64,000 nt of DNA from Monosporascus cannonballus. Taxonomy: Eukaryota > Ascomycota > Sordariomycetes > Xylariales. The translations under genes were made by a program, and so were the position numbers. This document shows, in pieces, positions 1 to 13,809 of this stretch. The first letter of the stretch is position 1. Each line of letters begins with the position of its first letter. Under the pieces are notes generated by a model. That model was not told the origin of the DNA, made no database searches, and saw only the letters and a list, made by a program, of their open reading frames with translations. The stretch spans positions 496,001 through 560,000 of the forward strand of contig QJNS01000004.1 of NCBI GenBank assembly GCA_004154925.1, given 5' to 3'.

Positions 1-1214
1 TTCTTATGCTAGGGATATCAATTTCCTGGCTTTTCGCATTCCCTTTTGGACTTCGCGCTATATGGGGCCTGGTACGTATTTAGGCCGAATAATGTTAGCG
101 GACTTGCTTTTATTCTTCTGATTCTCTTTAGATTATCCCTCGAGTACGGGTTTTTAGTTATCCTGATAAAGTCTTTTAAATACCTTATACCACGCTGCTT
201 TATGCCCCATTTTGTGATAATTAAAATATTTATTTTGGCTCCAATCCTTCCTATAATTGTCTTTCAGCTCCATGGGTTCTAATTCTGGGCCGTAAAAAGT
301 ATTACCGCGTCGAAAAACACTAGTATTAGCCGTATATTAGGATTTATTATTATTTTTTCTTTTAATATCTTTAATGCACCAGGCGTATTTGTAATTATTA
401 ATCTTAACTGCAATAACGATATAATCCGATAAATAATTAAACTATCAAACTTAAAAAATTCTTTTTATACTTCCTTTTTCAGGCCATCGAAAAATTGACC
501 ATTAATATTTCTTATCCCGAATTTATCTAAACGAACGTATTACCGTGATTAGATATTAATTCTTTATATTATAACTGCTAAATCTGCATTTAGGCTTTTA
601 TTTTCTCTTTACTATTTCGAAATATTTCGTTAATATTTGCATTATTTTCGAGTTCCGTTTTCGATAAGCAAAATAACGTATTCTCTTACAGCGGATTCGA
701 ATTAAGTAATCGTATCTCCGGTAAGTCGTCCGATTGCAAATTCGATTCGTATAATAGGCGTAATTAATCGAATAAAAAAGTACCGAAAATATGTTTGGCA
801 TTAGATCAAACACAGTTGTAACTTGGTAGAAATTACGGAAAAAATTGTAGCTTAAAAAATTTAAAAACCTTTCCCGGTTCATTGATAAAATTTAGCTAAA
901 TAATCTGGCTTGTTCGAAAAAGCTTTCCGGTTTCGGAAGTCTTTCTGTTTTCCTTAAGCTTTTTATAGGCGGCTTAAAAAGACGTCGTGAGGTTATTATT
1001 GTTGTTCTGAACCTAAAAAATACGTGCGTTTATAGTATCGAGATGTCGAAAAACTTCGTCGCGAAAAAGATACAATTGTTCTTTTTCCTTTTCAGATTCC
1101 ATTGCGATATCCGGATTATTTAAGACATGGCAAATGGGCTATTCGGGCGGCTTACTAGTAAACATAATATCGGGAATATTGCTTAAAATCTAACGGTATT
1201 ACAAAATTCAAATT
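1..1214 (-). pseudogene. Decayed Ty3/gypsy gag, chromovirus copy L (5' part of the element, cut by the left edge)
   Basis: Read on the minus strand, this stretch aligns along its whole length with the gag region of element B (43,206-44,450). It has the same spacer after the LTR, the same candidate start context (ATG on the minus strand at 1,100-1,102, matching the ATG of B at 43,318), the same gag core, and a retroviral-type zinc knuckle. The knuckle near the left edge reads YFNYHKMGHKAAWY: the Gly-His core is kept, but all three cysteines of the CX2CX4HX4C motif are tyrosine. Gag packages element RNA into virus-like particles. The open runs on either strand (46-282 plus, 598-882 minus) are fragments or shadows of this broken frame. 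Protease, RT and integrase would lie beyond the left edge. The identity is firm by similarity to B; the gene is dead. Confidence 0.8.
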
Positions 1215-1610
1215 TATAACTTCTAAAGGATTTAACCAATTATTAAATCTTAATTATACGTATTTATATTAATTAAAATATTGTAAGATATTAAATAATA
1301 AATATATTAACATATTATATGTCATAATAATAAAAATATTTTAAATAATTAATTACTATTAAAAATAATTAATATTAATATGTAATTTATTATAAACTAG
1401 AATTATTCTATTAATAAATTTATAAATATAAAATTTTCTTTATAATTTAAATTTTTTTAATTATATAATTAATAATAATTATAATTATGTATAACTTTTT
1501 TAATTCTAAATATTAATTAACTTAAAAATAATAATAATTATATAATAATAAACTAATTTATATAATTTTTAAATAAAAGATTTTTAATATTAAAATATAT
1601 TTAATAATTA
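1215..1610 (-). repeat. 5' LTR of chromovirus copy L, heavily RIP-mutated
   Basis: The reverse complement matches the 3' half of the B LTR, with the shared blocks in order: the TTTAATARTTGGTTAAA-like end segment, the AATAAATATATTAA stretch and the TTTTAAATAA stretch. The LTR end adjoining gag is near 1,215 (TATAAC). The outer end dissolves into pure A/T DNA and is placed only from the roughly 400-bp length of the other family LTRs, so it may be off by 50 bp. Confidence 0.65.
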
Positions 1611-3344
1611 AATTTAAATAATATAAAAATTATATATAAAATTAAAAAATAAAAATTTATTTTTAATATAATATATACTTATATATTAAATTTAAAATTA
1701 TTTAAAAATTAAAAAAAATAATTATAAGTATTTTAATAAATTTTGTAAAAATTTGGAATTCAAATTATATTAAACATATTATAAAATATTATAATATAAT
1801 TAAAAAAAGTTTAAAAATATTAATATATATTAACATTTATAAATTTATATTTAATTAAATTATATTCAAATATTATATATTAATTAAAAATATTTAACAT
1901 AATTTAAAATAATATATAATAAATATATTACATAATATTAAAACTTTAAATATTATAATATTATATTTTGATTATTTAAATATTAAATATTTTTTATACT
2001 TAATATAATTTTAATATTTTTAATAAATTTTAAAATAATTTAAGATTAAAACTTATTTTTATATTTTTTTAAAAATTATTAAAATATCAAATATTAAATA
2101 TATTAAAAGATTATAATATTAAATTATATAAAATAATTTTATAAAGTATTACAATTTATAATAAATAATTGAATTTATATGTATTTATTTTATAATAATA
2201 ATTATTTTATAAAAATATATATATATTATATTTATTTATTTTTAATTTATATTTATATAATTAAAATAAATTAAATATTTTAATATATAAAATTATAATA
2301 ATTTAAATATTATAATTATATATTATTTTTTAAATATATATTATATTAAGATTTGATAAACATATATTTATATATAATATTTTAAATTAAATAAAATTAT
2401 TAACATATTTATTTTTAAATTAATTATTATTTTAAATTTAAATAAATATATTTAATATTTTTATAAAATTATATTTATACTTTATATATTATATTTTATA
2501 TATTATTTTAATATATTAATTTTATTTTATATTTAAATTTTATAATTATATAATATTCTAAAATATAAAATATTTTATATATATATTTATTATTATTAAA
2601 TATATATATTTATTAATTTAAAATTTAATATATATTATTTTAAAATATAATATTTCTTTATGATCAATATTAGATAATAAAGGTAATTATAAGTATAATA
2701 TTATATATATAATTATATATTATAATTTTTAAATATTAATTAATATTAAATAAACAATTAACATTATTAAAATTTTATAATATATATTTCTATATTTTTA
2801 AAATTATATATTAAATTTTAAATTTGTATTTATTTATTAATTATATAAAATTAAATATTATAAATAAATATTTATTTTAAAAGAATTTTGAAAATATTTA
2901 ATTAAAATATAAAAAAGTTAAATGTAATTTAAATAATATAAAATTATATTTTCATAAATTATATATATTTTAATTATAATTTTATAATTTTATAATTATT
3001 TAAAAATAAAAATATATTTAATTATAATAATGTTAATAAACTTATCTTAACATAATACATTATATTATATTTTTAAATTATATTTGTAAAAAATAATCAT
3101 AAAATAGAATCGTATATAAATGAAAAAATTATTAAAGATATTATAATTTAAACTTTATAAATTTATTAATCTATGATATAAATTCGTAACTTAAATATAT
3201 TTGTAACTTAAATATGCTCGTAATTTAGTTTTTTGTCGTTTTAAATTAATAAATCGTAATAACTTAATTATAATTCCTTAAATTAAATTTAATTAGTTAC
3301 ATTCTTTATCATTAAATGTAATTACAAGTTTTAAATAAAAATAT
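1611..3344. other. Ultra-AT-rich block, no gene seen
   Basis: Almost every base is A or T; many 60-base lines have zero to three G/C. Bases 2,182-2,349 contain no G or C at all (168 bases). No reading frame, LTR end or terminal repeat is recognisable. It is more extreme than the RIP-mutated elements elsewhere in the window because CpG is also missing, so it is either much older or of different origin. Nothing functional can be supported. Confidence 0.7.
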
Positions 3345-4020
3345 ATATTACTTTATGGCCTGCTCCGCACGCTATAGTGTTATATTTTTTTTCACTTTTT
3401 TCGAAAACTCTTTTTAAAATCTTATTAAGAACAATTTTTATTTCCCTCTTTTTTGCCGACCAAAAAAATTTGTTTATCTTATATAATAAATGTTTTTTTA
3501 AAACCCTTTATTTTAACCATTTAATTGGGTAGGATTGAATTATTTCAAAATAAGTCCTCCGATGCGATCTATAATCCACCTCGACGCGCCTTTCAATCCA
3601 CCCCGACAGGCCCCGTGACGCGCCCTACGATACGTTTTACGATACGTTTTCCAACGTATTTTCGCAAATATTTTTTACGGATTAAAGCCGGACAAAAACT
3701 ATTCGTATATATAGTTTGAAAAGTCGGTGGGTAATCGTTTATTATCGATCAGCTTTAATACTTTCATAATAAAGGTAATATTAATATAAATATATTGAAA
3801 CGTAGTTTGTTATATAGGGGGTAAAAGGACCAAAAAGTACAATGGTGTCCGCAATAAGCTTTAATTTAGTACGTACATTAGTTAAAAAGCTCTAAGTACG
3901 CTTGGCAATAAAGGAAGCCGTCGATTTAAATTATTACGATACGTAATAATTAAATTATTTTTATTTGTTATGACGATATATCAAGAACCAAGCGGCGAAC
4001 ATGTGGAAATCGCGAACTTA
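3345..4020. other. GC-richer island of unknown origin with short tandem motifs
   Basis: This island stands out sharply between two AT-extreme blocks. At 3,570-3,625 a degenerate motif AATCCACCYCGAC followed by a CG-rich tail occurs twice. TACGATACGTTTT occurs twice in tandem near 3,627-3,652, and a palindromic TTACGATACGTAA lies near 3,937. A 64-codon open run (3,525-3,719, plus) has an unusual composition and no family I recognise. The TTACGATACGTAA core also occurs in the A LTR (about 38,644), so part of this may be an old LTR or another transposon, but I could not align it convincingly. Not called as a gene. Confidence 0.4.
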
Positions 4021-7000
4021 TATCATACATTATACAATAAATAATATTAAAGTATGAATTAATATGTATTATATAATGTCATAATATATATATTAATCTG
4101 ATAATATATATTATAATTAGCAAGTCATTTATAAACTTTTATAATATATTTTTTTAAGTTTTTAATAAATAAATAAAATATAATTATAAAAAATAATTGA
4201 AAAGGTTTTTTAAATATAATATATAAAATTATAACGTAATTAAATAATTTAAAAATTACAAAATTGTTTTAAAGTTTTCCAAAAATATAAAATTATTATA
4301 AAGTATATTATTATTTTGTTAATATTGAATAACACATATATATTATATTAATATATAATAAGTTTTAAATAAATAGGATATCAATATTCATAATATATAC
4401 ATATATTTATAATTCTAGAAATATTAGATGTAAATATTTATATCTTATAATATTATAAAAACCATGTATTAGGTGTAAATTTAAATGTTTAAATTTAATT
4501 TATATTTGATTTATAAAAGATTTAAAAAATTAAAGATTATTATAATTCTAATATTAGAATTTAAACATTTAATAAAATGTTACTTTTATTTATCTTAATT
4601 TTTAAATTTATTTAATTTAAAATTATAGGAATAATATAAAAAATGATTTATTATATTACAAATTGTAATTTTAATAATTATAGATTATATATAATATAAT
4701 AAAATTATATTATTTTTTAAAAATTTATTAAAATATAAATATTAATAATATATTTGTAAATAAAAATAATTTAAAAATAATTTAATTTTATTATAAAATA
4801 ATTTTACTTTATAATTATTTATAAGAAATTAAATTATAATATTTATTAAAATAAACGATTTAATATATAATAATTTATATTAAATCTTTTTAAAATACTT
4901 ATAAATATAATAATAAATTTAAGAAAAAATATAACTTATTTTATTTTAATTTTCATTTTAAATCTATAATTATGTCTGTATTATTTAAAGTAAAGTTCCA
5001 ATTTTTTGAATTTATTATACATTTATTTTTAGTTTTATTTTAATATTATAATATAAAATATAAAATATTTAAAATATTATTCGATTTGAAAAAATATATT
5101 AAATATAAAATAATTACATAAAAATGTAAATAAATACATATAAATTTCCTTTAATTTTTATAAAATTAAAATTTAATATTTTAAATTTTATATTAATTTT
5201 GGAAATTATACTACACCATTTTAAAAATAAAACGTATTTTATATTATTATTTTTATATACTTTAAAAATCAATCCTTTAATTTTTATTATTAAAATAATA
5301 ATTTAAAAATTTAAATCATTATTACAAAATAGTCTTATGGAATTAAAATTTATGTAAAGATTTAACAAAATAATTTAAAATTTAAATGAAATATTTTAAA
5401 ATATATTATTAAAATTATAAAATTATTAATAATTTCTATATTTTAAACGGAACTTTATCAGGTTTTCTAATTTATATTATTAAAATTAAAATTAAAATAT
5501 ATTATAAAAAACAATTATAATATATATATAAATTACTTTTTAAAATAAAATTAGTACATATAGTTTTTATTTAACATTTATTTTATTTTTATTATAAAAG
5601 TAATTATTTATTATTATGAATTTAATAATTAATAATAAAAAGATTGTATAATAAATCCTTTGAAATATTAATATATTTCCGAAAGTTTTAATTATATTAA
5701 TATAAAAAGGTTCCTTTTTAAAACGTATAAAATATTTTTTATGAAAAATATTTTATATATATATATAGTCCTATATAAAGAATATTTTCGATAAAAAAAC
5801 TTTATACATTTTTAAATTATATAACATTAAATTATAAAATTAACTTTTATTAACAATATTTCATATATTTATATTTTAAAATATTTCACATATAAAAAAT
5901 ATTAAATGTTTGAATTATCATAAAATATAATATTTATTTAATATAAACAATTTATTATATTATTTTATTTAAAAATACATGAGTTTTATTAATATTTCTA
6001 TAAATATTCTATATAATATCATTCCTTTTATTGCAATTATATTTATATTTAAATTATTTAATTAAGTAATATAAAAACAACAATATAATATTAAACTTCG
6101 TATTTAATTAATAAAGTAAATATTAGTATTAAAAATACAAAAGAACATATTACACAGAAATCCTGTTTTTTCGTTAAATTAATATTATAAAAATAATGTT
6201 TTTTTAAAATGTATACAAAACCTTGACTTAATAATAAATATTTTAAATTTATATAAAATATAATATTATATATCATCTTTTTTTAAATATTTTGAATAAT
6301 ATAAATAATATATTTTTAAATATTTATATAAATTAAAACGTACTATATGGCTAGAAATAAAACATTACGTATAAAACAAATTTATTCAATGATGAATTAA
6401 ATAAAAACTATTAATTTTTCGAAAATAATTAAAAACCTTATAAAAACTATATGAATACCTAATATTTATTAAAACACTTTTAATAAAAACTAAATTCAAA
6501 ATAGGCGTTCTTTTAAAAGCTTATAAAAAACACTTAAAAGTTAACAAATTTCTATTCGATAATATTTGTACTTTTAAAAACTTGAAATATTATTATAATT
6601 TTACTATTATTACGGTTAAAATAATATAATAAATCTAAAGATTTAGAGCTTAATTAATAGATTTAATAGCTTATAATTACATTTATTCATTATAAATAAA
6701 AGTAATACATTATGTAATTAAAGAAATCGAAGAAAACGTAATTTATAATTCGTATTTTATTTAACCAAATTTTTATAATATAATAATTCATTATTAATCT
6801 AAAATACTTATTCAATTCGGGAATCGATTATATTATACAGATTTTTTTATAACGCAAAATCTTTGATAGTATGTATTAAAAGGCTTTCTAAAACGCCCAG
6901 AAAATGTCGTGTAACTTTCAACCTGCTTAACTAAATTAAATAAAATATAACGTTATTTTGTTTTAGACTAATAACGTTTCGAAACACGATCAAATAAAAC

Positions 7001-7654
7001 CTACAAAAGGTTATTAAAAAGAAATCGTAAACACAGGATTTTCTGAATTAACAAATCGTATTACAACTTGGTTACTAATGGCTTTTAAAAACGGCCTTAA
7101 TAAAAATAACAAAGAAATTATAGAAATTAAATTATATATTAACATTCAAAAGTATTAATAATAAATTGATAAAGGAAACTGTTATTCTATGAAATATAGG
7201 TAATAAATCGATATAAATGTATATATTAATTCAATTTATAAAATACAGTATATAAATTTATCAAAAGAGTAAATTTTTCAAAATACCTTTAATATATTAA
7301 TCCGTAGTTATACTAAATATCATTTGAAACTACGATATTTTTGCTAATGAAAATTCCTAAAGCTTAAATTTAATTATTATTTAAATTTATTTAACTTTCG
7401 TATTTCTATAATTATTATTTTAATTCATTAATTCACTAGAGGTTAATTATAAGTCTTAAAAGATGTTACCTTTTAACACATAATCTTAAAATATAAACTT
7501 TAATTACAGCTATAATTATTTTATACTTTTATCAAATTCCGTTATTTTTAAAAGATTTTAATAATAATTCTTTTTTGATAATATGTAACTAAATTCTTGA
7601 TATATTATATATTTAATATTATCGCCTGATACTCCATAACAACTTTGAACATAT

Positions 7655-7694
<40 letters not shown>

Positions 7695-9569
7695 AATTGA
7701 TATAATTATAATTATTTTACCGATTATTTGCTTTAATAACGAAATCGTATAAATACTAACCATTATAAATAATCCGTTTTAATAAAATCTTTAATCTATG
7801 ATTATCTCTGAGGACATTTAAAACTTGTAAAATTATAAGCCTATAAAAAATAATATTTTTATTATTTAAAACTTTATATATAGCAAAGATCATAAATAAA
7901 GATATTTTATTTATTAAACTGAAAGCGTTTTTTTATATATCGAATAACTAAACAAATATAACAAATATTATATTTCGTAGTTTTATATATTGCTCTCTTA
8001 TTTATACCTAGACTTATAAAAACAATACTTCTTAATATATTTATTTTATATAATTACACATATAAATACTTAAAGTGAATAAATACTGACAATGGTATTA
8101 TCGTAAATAATATACTATTATTATGAAAGTCGTTAATATTAATAAATCTAGCGTTAAATAAAACGAATTCTAATAAAACAGCGGTGTTTAAATTTATATT
8201 TGAATATAATATATATTATAAATATAAACCAAATTAAAATACAACGTATTAAATAAAAAGGAAAAATAATTAATACGAATTTACGAAAATATATTTTGAA
8301 CTCAGTTTTGCCTTAAATCTAATCATATTATATTATTTAAAATCTTTTTATTATTATATTTAAACATTTTAAAAGGTCTTTTTGTAAAAGAGACAATAAA
8401 TTAAAGCAAATATTATAAAAAAATTTAAAAATTTAAAAAATTGGTTTCGTTAACGAAACATTTAATTCATATAATTTAACAGTACCACAACTAGTGATAA
8501 ACAAGTGAAATTATTTACAAATTAATATAAAACAGATTATAGGTTATAAAAATCATGAAAGACTATGTAATATTTATAGACAATTCTTAAAAAACTTTAA
8601 TATTATACTAAAAGTTAAAAATTGTTTTATTATTAGAAAGCTCATATATAAATATATTACCAGAATTAATATATAATGATTAATTATTTATATTATAAAT
8701 ATTTTAAATAAGTGTTTACTTGACTAAATATGCGAAAAATATATTATTATAAAAAAATAAATGATTATATTAAATCCAATACTATATTCACTCTTCTAAA
8801 ATCGGAATTATAAAATTCTATATATCTGTATATATGTAATTAAAAAGTAACTAAAAACCACACATAATTATTTCAACATAGCTTTCAAAGTCAGAAATTA
8901 CTGCGGTATATTTTATATATTATGTTATTAAACTTTAAAATATAAAGAATAGAGCCGAGGAAAAACTTAAATGAACACGTATTATGTAATGAATAATAAT
9001 ATTAAATACTAACACAAATATACGATAACATTTTGAACTAGAAAAACAAATATGAAGAATATTAAAAACACTATAATTAAAATTAAACTAACTTTTTAGA
9101 GATAATTAAATAAAACATTTAATAGAAATAACAAAGTATTTATATAATTTATTATTATAGCTTTAAAAATGTTATTAGTTATTTTGAAAATATATAAAAA
9201 TGAAAAATAAATTATAATGAATATAAATAGAAATTTGACAAATGGTCCATTCTAGTTACACAAGAGTTATTAATTAGAGGAAACCAAATTCCGACTTTAA
9301 CGAAGATATATAAGGAAAATCAAAGAAAGCCAAAATCAAGTTTTTAAACATTTTTAAAATATAAAATACATTTAAAATAAACAATTCTTATTACAATTAA
9401 AAATGCATTTTTAATTATAAAAATTATTATTTGTGCAAATTAATACTTTTAAATCTTACGTAATGTTTTATTTCCATATAAGAAAACTATTATTGTAAAT
9501 TGAAATATTTTATAGTTTCCTATTTCACAATAGGTGATGATTATGTTAAATTAAAAAACATGTAATTTA
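4021..9569. other. AT-rich intergenic or repeat-relic DNA, no gene seen
   Basis: Long A/T stretches with scattered short GC-containing words and stops in all frames. The longest open run (6,091-6,276, minus, 61 codons) is low-complexity Ile/Asn/Lys/Tyr and not credible. I found no LTR, terminal inverted repeat or retroelement motif. The GC content rises gradually from left to right, suggesting several different old sequences whose borders are no longer visible. Confidence 0.6.
7659..7690. repeat. (AT)16 dinucleotide microsatellite
   Basis: An uninterrupted run of AT dinucleotides, 32 bases, preceded by ACATATACAC. Confidence 0.95.
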
Positions 9570-9920
9570 TTAAAGTATATTAGATTTAATTGTAAATAAT
9601 ACGGATAAATCAATTAAATTACATTACTAAAATAAAGTTTAAAATACAAGACAAAATCCAATTATACCAATTGTATTAAGTATAAATATTTAAATTGTTA
9701 AAAACATAATAAATAATAATAAATCTCATTATTTTCAAAGATATTAAAGAAACCTCCTAAGATATATGCGAAATACTGACCTTTTAATTAATCCAAGTTA
9801 AATATGTGCGTAATACTTTACCTTATCTTGACCATGTTTTTTTTACGACAAAAATAGTTATTGTTAAATTATTATAAACACTAACATCTTAAGGGTAGAA
9901 AAAATAAAATATATCTATAT
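9570..9920 (-). repeat. 3' LTR of large Ty3/gypsy copy X
   Basis: Aligns in the same orientation with the two LTRs of element Y (15,112-15,452 and 26,671-27,003). The clearest shared blocks are TACGGATAA near 9,600 against TGCGGATAA near 15,144, and TTTTAATTAATCC near 9,782 against TTTTAATTAGCCG near 15,340. The copy is more AT-rich than either Y LTR. The strand follows from the integrase and RT orientation of Y. The ends are approximate. Confidence 0.65.
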
Positions 9921-12900
9921 TCTGATTAATAATTCTTTTAATAAGATAAATTTTTAAACACTTTTAATTTATCATTTTAACTTCATTTTTTCTCGTGTTT
10001 TCGCGGTATAAATCTTTTTCTTTATTTTTTTCAACTTGATATTTCGAGTATTAATTACTTATTAACGCTCAATACATATTTAACCTCGCTATTTTGCAAT
10101 AAAATCAGACTTTCATTATTTTGTATTAATTTAGTATATATTTCTTATTTATTACAACAGATTTTATTAAGTTCCTCTTTGTATACTTACGTTAATTACT
10201 AATTACTGTATCAAATTTATATGTTATTTTAATCTCATAACATAGTGCTCTCTTAAATTCCTAGCTGTTGAGTAATTAACAAATATACAAGATTTTATTT
10301 AGTAAATAAAAGAAAACCCGAAAGAACATTCAAAATAAAAAACGCTGGTTGTTGAATTAAAAAACCATTAAATATAGTTTTATCCAGATCTTTCTTTATA
10401 AAATAAGGTATGTTATTATCGTAGGTTAATATTATCTACTATTTATTTTTATTATTGAATCCAGATGTTTAACGATCTATATATGAGGTTTTCGTGCGAT
10501 AAAATATAGAAATAGCTGCTTTAAATATTATATATTTAATTACATTATTAGAGAGAAATTTCAATTTTATTTCGACGTAGAAATATATTGTGCAAAATAA
10601 TTTAAATGTATTTCTATTATGAAAGGTTTAATATTTTATAGCTTTATAGTTTACATTGTATTATTTAATATTATAGAAATATATTTTAATTAAATTTCGA
10701 AAATGTTTAGTTTATAATATTAATATCTTATTTGGTGAATAAAAAGGTCTTACTAATCGAATTATAAACAAAATTCCTTTGAAATTAAATAATATAAAAT
10801 ATATTCAAGTAATAAAAGAATTCATTTCGGAAGGCTTGACTATATATTTTTTGTATTTATAGAAAAACATATATTCTAATATAATAATACTTTTAACAGA
10901 AAGTGCTTCTTGACAATAAAAGATATAATAATGTTCTAAATTTTATGATTCTAATGTTATATTACTATTAGAAATTATTAAAAAATTTAGTAATTATTAA
11001 AATCGTAACAAGATTTGGTGTTTTAAATTCTAAAGAAATAATGAGTGTTACTACATTAAATTTAACGTTTTAATGAAGTTAAAACACTAGAATATAACGC
11101 ATTCAATTATAGTAAAAGTTTCTAAACTTCTTCTTATATTTTAATATATTTGAAATTTTGATAAACCTAATTTATTGTACATTATTAAAATTTAAATAAC
11201 AAAACCGTCTAAATAGTTAATTCATATATATTCAAAACGGATTATCTGAATTGTGTTGTCTGTACTGTTAATATTATAGCATATAAAATAAAATTTAAAT
11301 CTATACTATATAAGAAATTCTTTAATGAATAGAAAATAAAAAATATAAGTATTAATTAATAAACATGAACTAAGCAATAAACCTTATATATTTATAATAA
11401 TAACAAGTAATAGAAATCAATTGTTAATATATTTATTTTATTTTAATCTTTTCTTTAAAATGTTCTTATAAGTTAAAACCTTTTCCAGAAAAACTGATTT
11501 AACATTATGAAAAAAGGTTACATGGTTTTATTATTATTTACAAATAATTATTTACAAATATTTTAGCATTTTCCATCCTGTTATTATGAACCATTACTAT
11601 TAATTTATATGAAAAATATAATATATAATTATAGTAATTAGCTATAGTATTTAACCTTTTTCATTATATATATACGTATAACTATACAGATATGATCGAA
11701 GAGCATTTACGAAAAACCGTACTTATAGACGGGCCGAAAAAAGAAACATATAGGAATCGAGAACACCATATCAAATAATTAGGTATACGATATTTTCTGA
11801 TTAATTTCACAACGTCTTTGACTAGCTTCGATTATTATCAATAGAGGAAAGAAAGCCGAAACTTTTAAATTGTTCGTATATTAGGTTGGCAGCTTAGTAT
11901 ACGTGATTCTAAGCTGAATTGAAATTACTTATTTTTTGCAAACTATTAGTTAGTCATGTAAAGTAACAAGCGAAACAACTTATATCCAATTTTACGATCG
12001 TAAAAATAATAGGAAACTATTTATTAATATTTATCTATATTTATATTCATATATATGTTTTCAATTTTGTTACATTTAAACAACTTATTATAAGTATTTG
12101 TAAATCCTTCAAACTCTGAAAACTTTAAAGACTTCGGATTTATATAAGTTCAAAAACGTTAAATCAATAAATAAGATATCTGTGGATAAAATCAAAGAAT
12201 TTACATAGTACGAGAATTAATTAAATTGTAAATAATTAAATATTTTACTGTTACGATCGGTTTTTGCTATATTATCGTCACGTTTTCGAAACATTAAAAT
12301 ATATTTTATTCGTTAAATCTTTAATTTGTAAAATAAATAAACTTTGAATTCTTTATTTCAACGTAATAATGAATTTATAATTAATATTTTCGTATATTTA
12401 TAAAGCTTACAATTTTCATATTAAAAGAGCTATTTCTTTATTACTTACGGTTTAAAATTACTTTCGAAATATTTTTAATAATAATATTTAGTTTTTAATA
12501 AATCCTTATGTTCAGAAATTGTTTTTATCTTTTATTATTATTAATAACATATATAATGTTTTTAATTTTAAAGTTAAATAACGGTATATAAATCATCAAT
12601 TAATAATTGAAATGTGTAATGTTAATGCTATAATATTTTTGTTGTTAGTTTTATTAATCCATTTGGTGGTTTATTTATTTACATTAATATATTCAACCTC
12701 TATTTATATTTTGTATTTTATATTTCAACTTACACTTAGGACTTAAAATAATAATACGCTTATATTTATATTATTTTCGAGTATTTCGTAATAAATATTC
12801 ATTTTACCTTCACGAATTACCTGTTATTTAGCGATAACTGTTTTAAATAATGTTTTTTTCGTTTATTTTACAATTTTCTATGTACAAATTTTAAACATCG

Positions 12901-13050
12901 CCCATTCTTTAATTTAACTGTGAAAACATAAATCATACGTATTTACGAATTTTTTAAATATTATTGAAAGAAATATATTTAAAAAAAATACCCTATTTTA
13001 TTCAAATTATTTCAGTTGGTTCTTTCGAATTGGTCCACTATAAGAGCTCT
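9921..13050 (-). mobile_element. Partial large Ty3/gypsy copy X: 3' region only
   Basis: Colinear with the Y region between the 3' LTR and the end of integrase (about 15,453-18,570), at an offset of 5.45-5.61 kb. Anchor pairs read by eye are 10,145 with 15,680; 10,525 with 16,095; 11,117 with 16,728; 12,020 with 17,500; 12,255 with 17,705; and 12,660 with 18,175. Similarity stops near 13,050, so RT and integrase of this copy are missing or displaced. X is more AT-rich than Y throughout, meaning it is older or was hit harder by RIP. A less AT-rich patch at 11,690-11,900 has no clear Y counterpart. No open frame is left. Confidence 0.6.
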
Positions 13051-13753
13051 AGTATATATGTACCTATAAGCACTAGGATGATTGCTACAATTCCGTTCAT
13101 TTCACTTATCTTTCAATTTATAGCGTAATAATATAGTGCAGCCATTACATTGGTTGTTTCAATTAATTTAAAAAATATATTATTAAGAATTGTCTATACG
13201 TGAACAAATCACTTATTTAATATTTTAAAATATATAATATGGTGTTTTATAAGTTTTATAAAAAATACTTTATAAATTTTAAATCATTTCAAAACTACGG
13301 AACATATTTATTAAATATATATATCTATGAATATACATGTTATTATATTTTCAAAAGAATATAGCATTAAATTACAGCAAATTAATAAATAAGTTTAATT
13401 ACATATTTAAGAATATAACTTTTAAAATGCTTTATACAAATTTTTAAAAAATTCGAAAAGCAAAGTATATGTTAGTAAATTAAGTTATAAAGATTAGTAG
13501 GAATTGGACCAAAGGATTTTCATTATATATTTCATATAAACCTTGCCATTTCTGTTACATAACTTAAATTCATGATATGTTAATAATTAAATTATTAAAT
13601 AAAGCCAAATATACTTATAACACATAATATATAACATAATAAGTTTCTGTATATGTGGGTCAGCTTAATAATATTCCTTAAACTCAAATATATATTACAG
13701 GAAACAAAATATAATTTTTTATTCTTAATGTCTTAAAAGCAATAATCAATATA

Positions 13754-13809
13754 TTTTAATATAATTCATTATATTTATATATTTTAATATAATTCATTAT
13801 ATTTATATA
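13754..13809. repeat. Perfect 28-bp tandem duplication
   Basis: A 28-base unit beginning TTTTAATATAATTC occurs twice head to tail with no differences. In such AT-rich sequence this is most simply a replication-slippage product. Confidence 0.85.

Noticed and set aside
46..282. 78-codon plus-strand opening that looks like a small hydrophobic membrane protein
   Set aside because: It lies antisense to the decayed gag of copy L, and the minus strand aligns with B gag across it. The hydrophobicity reflects T-rich complement of an A-rich gene.
598..882. 94-codon minus-strand opening, the longest in the window, as a possible gene
   Set aside because: It is in the gag region of copy L and colinear with B gag; it is a surviving fragment (possibly out of the original frame), not an independent gene.
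7659..7690. AT dinucleotide tract as a replication origin
   Set aside because: A simple microsatellite; no other origin-like feature, and AT-rich runs are everywhere in this window.
1611..9569. Mitochondrial DNA origin, suggested by the very low G/C
   Set aside because: No mitochondrial protein, rRNA or tRNA sequence is visible, and the neighbouring RIP-mutated nuclear retroelements explain the composition better.
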